64,000 bases of DNA. It comes from Martelella mediterranea DSM 17316 (GTDB taxonomy: Bacteria; Pseudomonadota; Alphaproteobacteria; Rhizobiales; Rhizobiaceae). A program made the translations under genes and the position numbers. This document shows, in pieces, positions 18,027 through 26,415 of the stretch. The DNA lies in assembly GCF_002043005.1 (NCBI RefSeq), contig NZ_CP020330.1:3490001-3554000 (forward strand). The letters run 5' to 3'. Position 1 is the stretch's first letter, and each line of letters starts with the position of its first letter. Under the pieces are notes generated by a model that was not told the DNA's origin, searched no databases, and saw only the letters and a list, made by a program, of their open reading frames with translations.

Positions 18027-18946
18027 ACGTCAACACGGCCATATACGAGGCTTTCCAGGTGATCATGCGGGCGGGCACCGTTTCGGGAGCCGCGAAAATC
18101 CTTGGACGCAGCCAGCCGGCCGTCAGCCGGATGATCGACAAGCTTGAGGAAAATCTCGGGGTGAAACTGTTCGAGCGGCGCAAGGGCCAGGTCGTGCCCA
18201 CCCATGCGGCCCATCTTCTGCTCGACGAAGTGGAAAAGCTGTTCGTCTCGCTGTCCTCGCTCGATAATTTTGGCCGGCGTCTCGAAGAGGGTCTGGAAGG
18301 CGGCGTCGGCGCGGCCTGCCTGCCGGCGCTCGGGCTCGACTTCATGCCGGAAGTCATCGCGCGATTTTCCCGGATGCGCCCGCAAGCCCGAGTCGTGCTT
18401 CACGTGCGCATGTCGGTGAGCGTGGAGAAATGGGTGGCAACCCAACAGGTCGATTTCGGCCTGGCCGAAACGCCGTTCCTGCTGTCCGGCTTCGAAACGA
18501 AGATCTTCGCCGATTCCAACTATGTCGCGGCCCTGCCCGTCGACCATCCGCTGGCGGAGAAGGCGGTGATCCGGGCGCAGGATATGCACGGCCAGAACCT
18601 GATTGCATGGACGGCCACGGTATCGGCGCGGCGAACCTTCGACGACGTCATTCAGGGCGCCGGCATCGCGCCGCGACAGATCATCGAATGCACGATGTCC
18701 TCGCCGATGTGCAGGATGGTCCAGCGCGGACTGGGCATAGCCATCGTCGATCCGTTCACGGCCTAGACCCAGCGCCATCCGAACGTCGTTTACCGCCCGT
18801 TCCTGCCACAGATCCCGTGTCGGTTTGCGTTGTTGCAGCCGAAGACCCGCGCGCCAACGGCGCTTGCCGGAGAATTGATCGGCCAAGCCGAGCAATTGCG
18901 GGACGAAGCGCTTGCCGATATGCGCAACCAGGGCGCACTGTTATAA
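18023..18946 (+). pseudogene. LysR-family regulator interrupted by an in-frame amber codon
   Basis: The frame begins MNVNTAIYEAFQVIMRAGTV with a clear helix-turn-helix (SGAAKILGRSQPAVSRMIDK) and runs 247 residues to TAG at 18764-18766, just after IAIVDPFTA. Reading on in the same frame gives 59 more residues (YRPFLPQIPCRFALLQPK, then a helix) to TAA at 18944-18946. The combined 307 residues match normal LysR length, and the tail has the expected last strand and helix of the effector domain. A single nonsense change is the simplest reading. The 247-residue product could still fold, or be made full length by suppression; a sequencing error is also possible. Confidence 0.75.
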
Positions 18947-19013
18947 ATTTTTCGCATATTGAAAGGCAAATTTTGCATTTTGCTTCTATTGAGCCTTCGT
19001 CTTTCATGGCTGC

Positions 19014-20519
19014 ATGGAACAAACCGTTCAACTCCGCAGCGCGCAGGATTGCTTTGACGTCGTCGTCATCGGCGGCGGCGTCAACGGCACGGCATCGCTG
19101 AGGGAATTGAGCCGGGCGGGTTATTCCACGCTCCTTGCTGAGGCCGACGATCTGGCCTCCGGCGCCAGTGGCCGCTCCTCCCGCATGCTTCATTGCGGGC
19201 TGCGCTATTTCGAAACGGCGAACCCGGTCCGGGACTTTGTCGGCAACCCGCAACGCCTCTTCTCCGCGCTTTCGATGGCGCGCGACGCCATGGAAGCGCG
19301 ACGCGAGCTTGCGCTCGACGATGAGGTCGACACGCGCGCGATCGAACTTTCCTTCCCGGCATGGACCGACGGCCCCTTTCCCCGCTGGCAGATCAGCGCG
19401 GGCCTGCGCCTTCTCGGCCTGATCGGCCCGAAGGAGCCGCCGCTCGACCGCCATGTCCGAAACGCCGGAGAGACCCGAAACCACCCCATCGGCCGACATC
19501 TCCGCGACCCGGACAAACTCACCGGCATGGTCAGCTTCCGCGAATATCTCTTCGGCGCGCCGGAGCGGCTGTGCGTCGACAATGCGCTCGATGCCGAGGC
19601 GCACGGCGCCGAACTGTGTTTGCAGACCCGCGCGGAAATCCTCGGCAAGGATACCGACGGCCTCTGGCGCATCGCGCTGGAGAGCCGGAAGGATGGCAGG
19701 GACCGCGAAGTGCGCGCCCGCAGTATTCTCAACATGGCCGGCACCTGGTCCGACGCGGTCGGCGATTTCGGCAAGCGCCTGATCTGCGGCACCAAGGGCG
19801 CCCATATCATCATCCGCCTGCCGGATGGGTTTGCGGATCGCGGCATCGCCACCCTGCATCGCGGCGGGCATCCCTTCTACGGCCTGCCGCTGGGCGATGA
19901 CCGGTTCTATTTCGGCCCCACAGAAACGCTTTTTGAAGGCGACGCCCGCGATATCCAGGCAGATAACGAGGATATCGAATTCCTGCTGGGCGAAGCCGGA
20001 CATCTCTTGCCCGGCCTCGATCTGAAACGCGGCGATATCGAACAATGCTGGGCCGGCGTCCGCCCGCTGACCAGCGATCCGCGCTACCCGATGGGCGCTC
20101 GCGCCCGCACCATCCACGATCTCGGCCCCCAAGGGTTCGAGAACGTGCTCGCCATGACGGGCGGCCCCGTGATGAGCCATCGCAGCGCCGGCCGGCTGAT
20201 GCTCGAACAGGTAAGAGCGCGTATCGGCGCGCCGCGCGATGCAACCCTTTCGGCGCGCAAGGCGGAAGCCCCGACGAAAACGCGCGTCGATCCGATCATT
20301 GAGGCGGTAACGCGCGAACATGCCTTCGACCTGAATGGCGTTCTGTCGAAACGCACCGGCGCGACATGGAAATCGCTTGTCGGTCATGATGCCGCCATGC
20401 AGACGGCACAGGAAATCGCCCCTCATTTGTCCTGGGACGCAACCAGGACGGACAATGAGGTCTTTCAGTTTCTCGCCCGCCAGGCGAAGGAATTCGGCGT
20501 CCCAGCGGCGCCGGAGTAA
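19014..20519 (+). CDS. FAD-dependent oxidoreductase related to glycerol-3-phosphate dehydrogenase (GlpD-like)
   Basis: A 501-residue flavoprotein. The FAD site VVVIGGGVNGTASLRELSRAG, followed by SGASGRSSRMLHCGLRYFE, closely follows the GlpD pattern (SSKLIHGGLRYLE), and the C-terminal DAO_C-like helical domain (residues about 390-485) includes NGVLSKRTG. The length is that of GlpD. The gene sits at the head of an amino acid-type ABC importer and a TMADH-like gene, not a glycerol locus, so glycerol-3-phosphate may not be the substrate. No strong SD precedes ATG 19014. GGCAAATTTTGC at 18965-18976 is an imperfect palindrome that could be an operator. The remainder of the upstream gap is the tail of the broken LysR gene. 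Confidence 0.8.
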   Translation: MEQTVQLRSAQDCFDVVVIGGGVNGTASLRELSRAGYSTLLAEADDLASGASGRSSRMLHCGLRYFETANPVRDFVGNPQRLFSALSMARDAMEARRELALDDEVDTRAIELSFPAWTDGPFPRWQISAGLRLLGLIGPKEPPLDRHVRNAGETRNHPIGRHLRDPDKLTGMVSFREYLFGAPERLCVDNALDAEAHGAELCLQTRAEILGKDTDGLWRIALESRKDGRDREVRARSILNMAGTWSDAVGDFGKRLICGTKGAHIIIRLPDGFADRGIATLHRGGHPFYGLPLGDDRFYFGPTETLFEGDARDIQADNEDIEFLLGEAGHLLPGLDLKRGDIEQCWAGVRPLTSDPRYPMGARARTIHDLGPQGFENVLAMTGGPVMSHRSAGRLMLEQVRARIGAPRDATLSARKAEAPTKTRVDPIIEAVTREHAFDLNGVLSKRTGATWKSLVGHDAAMQTAQEIAPHLSWDATRTDNEVFQFLARQAKEFGVPAAPE

Positions 20520-20585
20520 ATCCGGAAGATACCGGAAGTGTAGAATGTCCACAAACCACGATAAAACAACCAGAGGAGTTCGAAA

Positions 20586-21428
20586 ATGACAAAACTGGCT
20601 ATCATCGCAGGCACCATCGCGGTTCTCGCCGCATCCGCCAGCGCAAGCTTTTCCCAGGACGTGCAGAACGACCGCTTCAAGGAAGTGCTCGATCGCGGCA
20701 CGCTGCGGGTCGGCGTTCAGGGCGCCTTCAAACCCTGGGCCTTCCGGGCGCCCGATGGCTCGCTGCAGGGCATCGAGGTCGATCTCGCCCAGACCGTCGC
20801 CGACCACATGGGCGTCGCGCTCGAACCCGTCGTGATCACCTCCGCAAACCGGATGGAGTTTCTCCAGCAGGGCAAGGTCGATCTCTTGATCGGCGCCATG
20901 TCGGACCGTCCCGACCGTCGCAAGATCGTCGGCATTGTCGAACCGGCCTACTGGACGTCCGGCCCGACCCTGATGGCCAAGGAAGGCGTGATTTCCTCCT
21001 GGGACGATATCAAGGGCAAGCCGGTCTGCGGCAAGCAGGGCGTGTTCTACAACAAGATCGCCGAGACGGAGTTCGGCGCAAAGGTGATCGCCTTCGCCGG
21101 CAACACCGAAGCCAAGCAGGCGCTCCGCTCCGGCAAGTGCGTGGCCTGGGTCTATGACGATACCTCGATTTCCGCCGACCTCGCCAGCGGCGAATGGGAG
21201 CGTTACGAAATGCCGGTCGACACCGTCTTCTCCAACCCCTGGGGCGCGGCCGTTCCGCTTGAGGAAATGGATGGCATCTGGGGGACCTTCATGGCCGGCA
21301 TGGCCTATAACTGGCACAAGGACGGCACCCTGATCGAGCTCGAGAAGAAGTGGAATGTCAAGCCGTCGCCGTGGATTCAGAAGATGCACGACGAACTGCA
21401 ATACGACGACAGCTACCTGGAAAACTAG
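20586..21428 (+). CDS. Amino acid-type ABC transporter substrate-binding protein (family 3)
   Basis: A 280-residue periplasmic receptor. It has a signal peptide of about 23 residues (hydrophobic core, cleavage near SASFSQ), then the family 3 start LRVGVQGAFKPWAF, the ligand-loop segment GIEVDLAQTVADHMGV and VDLLIGAMS. GAGGAG lies eight bases before ATG. Family members bind polar amino acids, opines or betaines. It is followed by two permeases and an ATPase, making a full importer. A hairpin-rich gap separates it from the permeases, which usually lets the binding protein be made in excess. Confidence 0.9.
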   Translation: MTKLAIIAGTIAVLAASASASFSQDVQNDRFKEVLDRGTLRVGVQGAFKPWAFRAPDGSLQGIEVDLAQTVADHMGVALEPVVITSANRMEFLQQGKVDLLIGAMSDRPDRRKIVGIVEPAYWTSGPTLMAKEGVISSWDDIKGKPVCGKQGVFYNKIAETEFGAKVIAFAGNTEAKQALRSGKCVAWVYDDTSISADLASGEWERYEMPVDTVFSNPWGAAVPLEEMDGIWGTFMAGMAYNWHKDGTLIELEKKWNVKPSPWIQKMHDELQYDDSYLEN

Positions 21429-21529
21429 CGCATCGGCCCGGAAATCGGACTCGATTTTCGGAAAGCACGATGCGTAGATTCAATAGGTTAGAGCGTCCCT
21501 TGTGCATCCGAATGGATGCACGGCGCTCC
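21429..21529. repeat. Palindromic intergenic element (rhizobial type), copy 1
   Basis: Two stem-loops follow the binding-protein stop. The first has arms CGCATCG (21429-21435) and CGATGCG (21468-21474), with inner arms at 21438-21447 and 21452-21461. The second has outer arms GAGCG/CGCTC (21491-21495/21524-21528) and inner GTGCATCC/GGATGCAC (21502-21509/21514-21521). The layout recalls short palindromic elements common between genes in Rhizobiales genomes. Confidence 0.55.
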
Positions 21530-21534
21530 AGGAG

Positions 21535-21562
21535 GCATCGCCGCCGGAGCATCAGGCGATGC
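21535..21562 (+). promoter_or_regulatory. Additional stem-loop between binding protein and permease
   Basis: Arms GCATCGCC (21535-21542) and GGCGATGC (21555-21562). With the element before it, the 231-base gap offers three stable stems and no T run, more like 3'-end protection or partial attenuation than a full terminator. Confidence 0.4.
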
Positions 21563-21659
21563 GGTCAAGTCGCCCGATGGTCCCGGCAAGCATGCTACTC
21601 GAGACAAACCATCGGCCCCGTCGGGCGGCCGGCCAGTCGTAACCCGGTAAGACAGGAGA

Positions 21660-22415
21660 ATGTCCTCCTTGCTAGAGATAATCGCACCGTTTTTTGAACG
21701 GCTGAACGAGACGGCAGGCATCAATTTCTCGCCGTTCCATGACCCCTATGACTGGTCGCGTTTCGTCGAGGGCATGTGGATTTCGGTCAAGCTGATCTCG
21801 GCCATCATCGCCTTGTCGCTTGTCATCGGCGTCCTTGGCGCTGGCGCCCAAACCTCGAAATCGAGACTTCTGCGCATCGTCGTCGCGGCCTATATCGAGG
21901 TTTTCCGCAATACGCCGCCCATCGTGCAACTTCTGTTTTTCTATTTCGGCCTCGGCGCGATTACGCCGCAGGTCGACATGGGCGGATGGTACGAGCCGAT
22001 CATCGGCGCATTTGGCTGGGCGGTGATCGCCATCGGCATTTTCGGCGGCGCCTACAATGTCGAGATCTTCCGATCGGGCGTCGAGGCGGTCCCGCACCAC
22101 ACCAAGGAAGCGGCTGAAGCGCTGGGCTTCTCCGACCTCAAGATCTTCATCTACATCACCCTGCCGCTCGCCTTCCGTTTCTGTCTGCCGGCGCTCACCA
22201 ACAACATCATCAGTCTCGCCAAGACCTCCTCGCTTGCCTATGTGATCGCGGTTCCCGAAATCACCTATTCGCTCGCCAATATCTGGTCCGACAGCCTCAA
22301 TGTCTCCGAGATGATGGTCCTGCTGTTTGTGTTCTACATCCTGCTCGTCGCCGTCATCGCGCAGATCATGTCGTTTCTCGAACGCAAGCTTGCGCTGAAA
22401 GGATACGGCCAATGA
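21660..22415 (+). CDS. Amino acid-type ABC transporter permease 1
   Basis: A 251-residue HisM/GlnP-type inner-membrane permease with about five transmembrane helices. The segment VEVFRNTPP-like (YIEVFRNTPPIVQLLFFYF) and the EAA coupling loop (EAAEALGFSDLKIFIYITLP) are clear. ATG 21660 is only one base from AGGAG; TTG 21669 has better spacing, so the true start may be three codons later. The stop overlaps the next permease by four bases. Confidence 0.9.
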   Translation: MSSLLEIIAPFFERLNETAGINFSPFHDPYDWSRFVEGMWISVKLISAIIALSLVIGVLGAGAQTSKSRLLRIVVAAYIEVFRNTPPIVQLLFFYFGLGAITPQVDMGGWYEPIIGAFGWAVIAIGIFGGAYNVEIFRSGVEAVPHHTKEAAEALGFSDLKIFIYITLPLAFRFCLPALTNNIISLAKTSSLAYVIAVPEITYSLANIWSDSLNVSEMMVLLFVFYILLVAVIAQIMSFLERKLALKGYGQ

Positions 22416-23221
22416 TGTCCTATTCGGTTGCCAGACTGACCTGGCGCGCGCCCGCAATCGTCGGCGGCCTCTGCATCGCCGCCACCCTCGCCACGACATT
22501 CACCGCAGAAGCGCAGGATGCCGGTTCCGGCCAGATGTCGGCCTTTGCAGCACTCGTCACGTGGATGCCCTTCATCCTCAAGGGCTTTCTTCTCAACCTC
22601 TTGATGAGCGTGCTGGCCATGGCGCTTGCGACCGTGACCGGACTGTTCCTCGGCTTCATGCAGATCAGCCCCAGCGCATTCATCCGCCTGCCGGCCAAGT
22701 TCGTGACCCATCTTTTCCGCAATTCGCCGTGGCTGGTGATCCTGTTCGCGATCATGCTTCTCGTTCCGTTCCAGGTCACGCTGCCGGGCGGCGAGAAGGT
22801 TCTCATCCCCGACTGGGTGAAGGCAACGATCGGCTTCGCCCTTCCGGTGATGGCGAACATCGCCGAAATCCTGCGCGGCGCGATTGCCTCCATCCCCTCC
22901 GGCCAGTGGGAAAGCGCCGAAAGCCTGGCCTTCACGCGCGGCCAGACGCTGCGTCACATCATCCTGCCGCAATGCGTTCGCCGCATGCTGCCGCCCTGGA
23001 TGAACTGGTACGCCCTGTTGACGCTAATGACGCCGATGGCCGCGATCCTCGGCGTCAGCGAGGCGCTCGGCAATACCCAGGCCGCCATGGAAGCCGCCGG
23101 TTCGCGGCCGGAATTCCTGATCCCGTTCTATCTGTTCCTGATGACGATCTTCTTTGTGTTCATCTATCCGCTTTCCATCTACACGCGCCGGCTCGAGCGC
23201 CGCTTCTCCGCCGGAGCCTGA
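22412..23221 (+). CDS. Amino acid-type ABC transporter permease 2
   Basis: A 269-residue HisQ/GlnP-type permease. It has the segment [20 protein letters not shown], an EAA loop ([20 protein letters not shown]) and about five transmembrane helices. The first about 40 residues form an extra hydrophobic segment followed by a polar stretch ([11 protein letters not shown]), longer than in typical family members; a shorter start cannot be excluded. ATG 22412 lies in the overlap with the previous gene and a second ATG follows at 22415. It heterodimerises with the preceding permease. Confidence 0.9.
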   Translation: MMSYSVARLTWRAPAIVGGLCIAATLATTFTAEAQDAGSGQMSAFAALVTWMPFILKGFLLNLLMSVLAMALATVTGLFLGFMQISPSAFIRLPAKFVTHLFRNSPWLVILFAIMLLVPFQVTLPGGEKVLIPDWVKATIGFALPVMANIAEILRGAIASIPSGQWESAESLAFTRGQTLRHIILPQCVRRMLPPWMNWYALLTLMTPMAAILGVSEALGNTQAAMEAAGSRPEFLIPFYLFLMTIFFVFIYPLSIYTRRLERRFSAGA

Positions 23222-23237
23222 CAAGGGACTGTCTCAC

Positions 23238-23996
23238 ATGAATGCTGAAAACAGCTGGACCCCTGACCAACCGATCATCTCGATGCGCAATGTGCGCAAG
23301 TCCTTTGGCGATTTCGAAGTCCTCAAGGGCATCGATCTGGAAGTGAAGAAGGGCGAGGTCATCTGCATCATCGGGCCGTCGGGCTCGGGAAAATCCACCC
23401 TCATCCGCACCATCAACGGCCTTACCCCCGTAAACGCCGGCTCGGTTATGGTGGAAGGCCAGGAGGTGCATGATGAAAAGCTCGACAAGCTGGCCCTGCG
23501 CCGCAAGGTCGGAATGGTCTTCCAGCAATACAATCTGTTCCCGCATCGCACCGTTCTGCAGAACGTCATGATGGCCCCGGTGCTCGTGCTGCGCGAGAAC
23601 AAGGCCGAGGTCGAAAAGCGCGCCCGCGCGCTTCTCGAGAAGGTGCAGCTGCGCGACAAGGAAGACGCCTATCCGCTGGAGCTCTCGGGCGGTCAGCAGC
23701 AGCGCGTGGCGATCGCCCGCAGCCTCTGCATGCGCCCCGACATCATGCTGTTTGACGAGGTCACCGCCGCGCTCGACCCGGAAACGGTCAACGAGGTGCT
23801 CTTCACCATTCGCGAACTGGCGGAGGAAGGCATGACCTGCGTGCTCGTGACCCACGAAATGGGCTTCGCCAAGGAAATTTCCGACCGGGTCTATTTCACG
23901 GATTCCGGCAGGATCGTCGAAAGCGGACCGCCAGCGGAACTGTTTGACGCGCCAAAGGATCCGCGGACACGGGAATTCCTGTCCAAGGTGCTCTGA
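23238..23996 (+). CDS. Amino acid-type ABC transporter ATP-binding protein (GlnQ/HisP-like)
   Basis: A 252-residue ATPase. Walker A is GPSGSGKST, the Q-loop is [10 protein letters not shown], the signature is LSGGQQQR, Walker B is [13 protein letters not shown] (Val where most relatives have Pro) and the switch His is in [13 protein letters not shown] precedes ATG 23238. It completes the importer encoded by 20586-23221. It is 52 bases before the TMADH-like gene, so the catabolic enzyme is likely in the same operon. Confidence 0.93.
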   Translation: MNAENSWTPDQPIISMRNVRKSFGDFEVLKGIDLEVKKGEVICIIGPSGSGKSTLIRTINGLTPVNAGSVMVEGQEVHDEKLDKLALRRKVGMVFQQYNLFPHRTVLQNVMMAPVLVLRENKAEVEKRARALLEKVQLRDKEDAYPLELSGGQQQRVAIARSLCMRPDIMLFDEVTAALDPETVNEVLFTIRELAEEGMTCVLVTHEMGFAKEISDRVYFTDSGRIVESGPPAELFDAPKDPRTREFLSKVL

Positions 23997-24048
23997 CGGT
24001 CGTCGACAAGACCGATCCTGGAGAAAACGCATCCGTGGGAGAATAGAG

Positions 24049-26082
24049 ATGAGCGACCAGAACCGGGGCGCGAAGCGGGATCCGCTGCTTCAGCCGCTGA
24101 CCATCAAGAAACTGACCCTGCGCAACCGCATCATGAGCACCGCGCATGCCTGCGGGCTGCAGAAGGACGGCTTTCCGCAAGAAGCCTATCAGGCCTATCA
24201 CGAGGAAAAGGCCAAGGGCGGCATAGCGCTTTCAATGTTCGGCGGATCATCGAATGTCGATATCGACAGCCCGAACATCTTCCAGCAGCTCAATGTCGGC
24301 GTGGACGCAATCATCCCGCATCTGCAGCGCTTTTCCGAGCGCATGCACGCCCATGGCGCGGCGCTGATGTGCCAGATCACCCATCTGGGACGCCGGGGCG
24401 ACCCTTACGCGCAGGACTGGCTGCCGGCCATCGGCCCGTCGCCGATCCGCGAAACCCTGCACCGCGCCATTCCGCGCGAAATGGACGAGCACGACATCAA
24501 CCGCGTCGTCAAAGCCTATGGCCAGGCCGCGCGGCGCTGCGAGGAAGGCGGGCTGGACGGGATCGAGACCTTGGCATCCGGCCACATCATCGGCCAGTTC
24601 CTGTCGCCGAAGACCAACCACCGCACCGACCGCTTCGGCGGATCGCTCGACAATCGCATCCGCTTCGCGCTGATGGTGCATGACGAAATCCGCCGGAATG
24701 TCAGCGACGATTTCATCGTCGGCATGCGTTTCGTGGTCGACGAGGGCATCGATGGCGCGCTCTCGGCCGAGGAGTGCATCGCGGCGGCGCAGATCCTGCA
24801 GCGCGAAGGAGCCGTCGATTTCTTCAACGCGCTCTACGGCTCGATGGACACCGCCCGCGCGCTCTCGGAGGAGACCTTTCCCGGCATGGGATCCCCGGCC
24901 GCACCCTGGGTCAAGGCCGTGGGACATTTCAAGCGCGCGGTCGGACTGCCGGTGTTTCATGCCGCAAAACTCTCCGACATGGCATCGGCGCGGTTTGCCG
25001 TCTCCGAAGGCCATGTCGACATGGCGGGCCTCACCCGGCCGCAGATGACCGATCCGCACATGGTCGCCAAGCTGATGCGCGGCGAGGAAGAACGCATCCG
25101 CCCCTGTGTCGGCGCCGGCCACTGTCAATCGGCGCATCGTCCGCGCTGTCTGCACAATGCCGCGACCGGTCGGGAGCTGACCGTTGGTCACGACATCGCA
25201 AAGGCCGAGAAGCAGCGCGACGCGATCGTGATCGGCGCAGGTCCCGCGGGACTTGAAGCCGCCCGCGTGCTCGCCGAGCGCGGGCACAAGGTCAGGGTTT
25301 TCGAGGCCGCGCCGCAGCCGGGCGGACAGCTTCTGCTTGCCGCAAACGGCTGGCGGCGTGATCTCGTCGGCATCGTCGACTGGCGTCTTGCGGAACTCGA
25401 AATCCTCGGCGTTCAGATCGAATGCAACCGCTATATGGATGCGGCGGATATTCTGGAACTCGACGCCGATCTGGTGATTCTCGCAACCGGCGGCGTTCCC
25501 CAGACGGCATTCGGTCCCGGCGAGGAATTCGTCCTGAGCGCCTGGGATATTGTCGGCCGGCAGGTCAAGCCGCAGGGCGATGTTCTCGTCTGGGACAATA
25601 CCGGCCGCCACCCGGCGCTGCTTGCCGCTCAGACGGCGATGAACGAGGGCGCGCGGGTGCAGCTTGCCACGATCGATACCAATATCGGACAAGATCTCGT
25701 CTATCCCGAGATCATCCGCTGGCACAAGGAATTCACCAAGGCAGGCTTGCGCGCCGATCCGCACCTGCGCCTCACCGAGGTCAGGAAAACCGGTAACCGG
25801 CTGGAAGCGGTCCTGATCAACGAACTCACCCACGAGAGCGAGGAACGCGTCGTCGATCAGGTTGTCGTCGAGATGGGCACGATCCCGATCGACGACGCCT
25901 TCGCGGAATTGCGCGGCCGCTCCGGCAATGACGGCGTCACCGATCTCCATGCGCTCAAGAACCTGGCGCCGCAGCCCATGGCCCGCGCGGGCTTCGAACT
26001 GCATCGCATCGGCGACGCCCAGGCCTCCCGCAACGTCCATGCGGCGATCTACGATGCCTTGAGGCTATGCTCTGTCTGCTAA
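24049..26082 (+). CDS. TMADH/DgcA-type flavoprotein (NADH:flavin oxidoreductase plus FAD/NAD domain)
   Basis: A 677-residue enzyme of the trimethylamine dehydrogenase / 2,4-dienoyl-CoA reductase class. An FMN TIM barrel (about 10-345) carries CQITHLGRRGD and SPKTNHRTDRFGGSLDNR. An iron-sulfur segment follows (C353, A356, C359, C367), then an ADP-binding domain with DAIVIGAGPAGLEAARVLAERG. The second cluster Cys is Ala; as far as I recall, demethylases of dimethylglycine or N-methylproline (DgcA-like) also have a CVGAxxC pattern, but here the gap to the last Cys is short. Probable role: oxidative demethylation of an N-methylated compound brought in by the importer just upstream. The start at 24049 fits both the SD region and the family start. 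Confidence 0.85.
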   Translation: MSDQNRGAKRDPLLQPLTIKKLTLRNRIMSTAHACGLQKDGFPQEAYQAYHEEKAKGGIALSMFGGSSNVDIDSPNIFQQLNVGVDAIIPHLQRFSERMHAHGAALMCQITHLGRRGDPYAQDWLPAIGPSPIRETLHRAIPREMDEHDINRVVKAYGQAARRCEEGGLDGIETLASGHIIGQFLSPKTNHRTDRFGGSLDNRIRFALMVHDEIRRNVSDDFIVGMRFVVDEGIDGALSAEECIAAAQILQREGAVDFFNALYGSMDTARALSEETFPGMGSPAAPWVKAVGHFKRAVGLPVFHAAKLSDMASARFAVSEGHVDMAGLTRPQMTDPHMVAKLMRGEEERIRPCVGAGHCQSAHRPRCLHNAATGRELTVGHDIAKAEKQRDAIVIGAGPAGLEAARVLAERGHKVRVFEAAPQPGGQLLLAANGWRRDLVGIVDWRLAELEILGVQIECNRYMDAADILELDADLVILATGGVPQTAFGPGEEFVLSAWDIVGRQVKPQGDVLVWDNTGRHPALLAAQTAMNEGARVQLATIDTNIGQDLVYPEIIRWHKEFTKAGLRADPHLRLTEVRKTGNRLEAVLINELTHESEERVVDQVVVEMGTIPIDDAFAELRGRSGNDGVTDLHALKNLAPQPMARAGFELHRIGDAQASRNVHAAIYDALRLCSVC

Positions 26083-26128
26083 GCCTCACGCGGAATTGGC
26101 GTTGCATTCGTTTTCAACATCAGTTCCA

Positions 26129-26199
26129 AACACCGGCCTGTTCATCGCCGCCCATTGCGGCATGATGATCGTCTTGGCGTCGCTGATTTCGCCGGAGGT
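26129..26199 (-). pseudogene. Duplicated 3'-end fragment of the Nudix hydrolase gene
   Basis: On the minus strand it reads SGEISDAKTIIMPQWAAMNR (then PVFG), matching the end of the intact Nudix gene. It matches 28133-28203 in the same orientation at 68 of 71 bases. Sequence on both sides is unrelated to the Nudix gene, so only this piece was copied. The surrounding 333-base gap 26083-26415 has no convincing gene; a plus-strand frame ending at 26314 (HVRIEQASDARAKVLSDPNR, then SWSKRILAEQF) could be the tail of another lost gene that I do not recognise. Confidence 0.7.
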
Positions 26200-26415
26200 C
26201 AAGCACGTGCTCCATGTCCGCATTGAGCAGGCCTCCGACGCCCGCGCCAAGGTGCTCTCCGATCCGAACCGCTCATGGTCGAAGCGCATTCTGGCGGAGC
26301 AGTTTTCGGACTGAACCCCGGCACCACTTGCGCGAGATCAACGACATCGGCCCTCAACCATGAACAACATCCAGCCTGGAAAGAGCCCCTTGGCAGTTCG
26401 AACATGGAGTGACCT

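Noticed and set aside
19014..20519. Naming the flavoprotein glpD
   Set aside because: Motifs and length fit GlpD, but the neighbours are an amino acid-type importer and a TMADH-like enzyme, with no glycerol genes, so the symbol would overstate the function.
18756..21401. 881-codon open frame on the minus strand
   Set aside because: It lies antisense to the GlpD-like oxidase and the binding protein, both of which have clear family motifs. Its translation has no recognisable domain; long antisense frames are expected at this GC content.
24247..26040. 597-codon open frame on the minus strand
   Set aside because: Antisense shadow of the TMADH-like gene, with Asp/Arg/Gly-rich low-information sequence and no motif.
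26096..26314. Small plus-strand gene of 72 codons
   Set aside because: Its first half is the antisense of the copied Nudix fragment and there is no SD; I treat the region as scraps.
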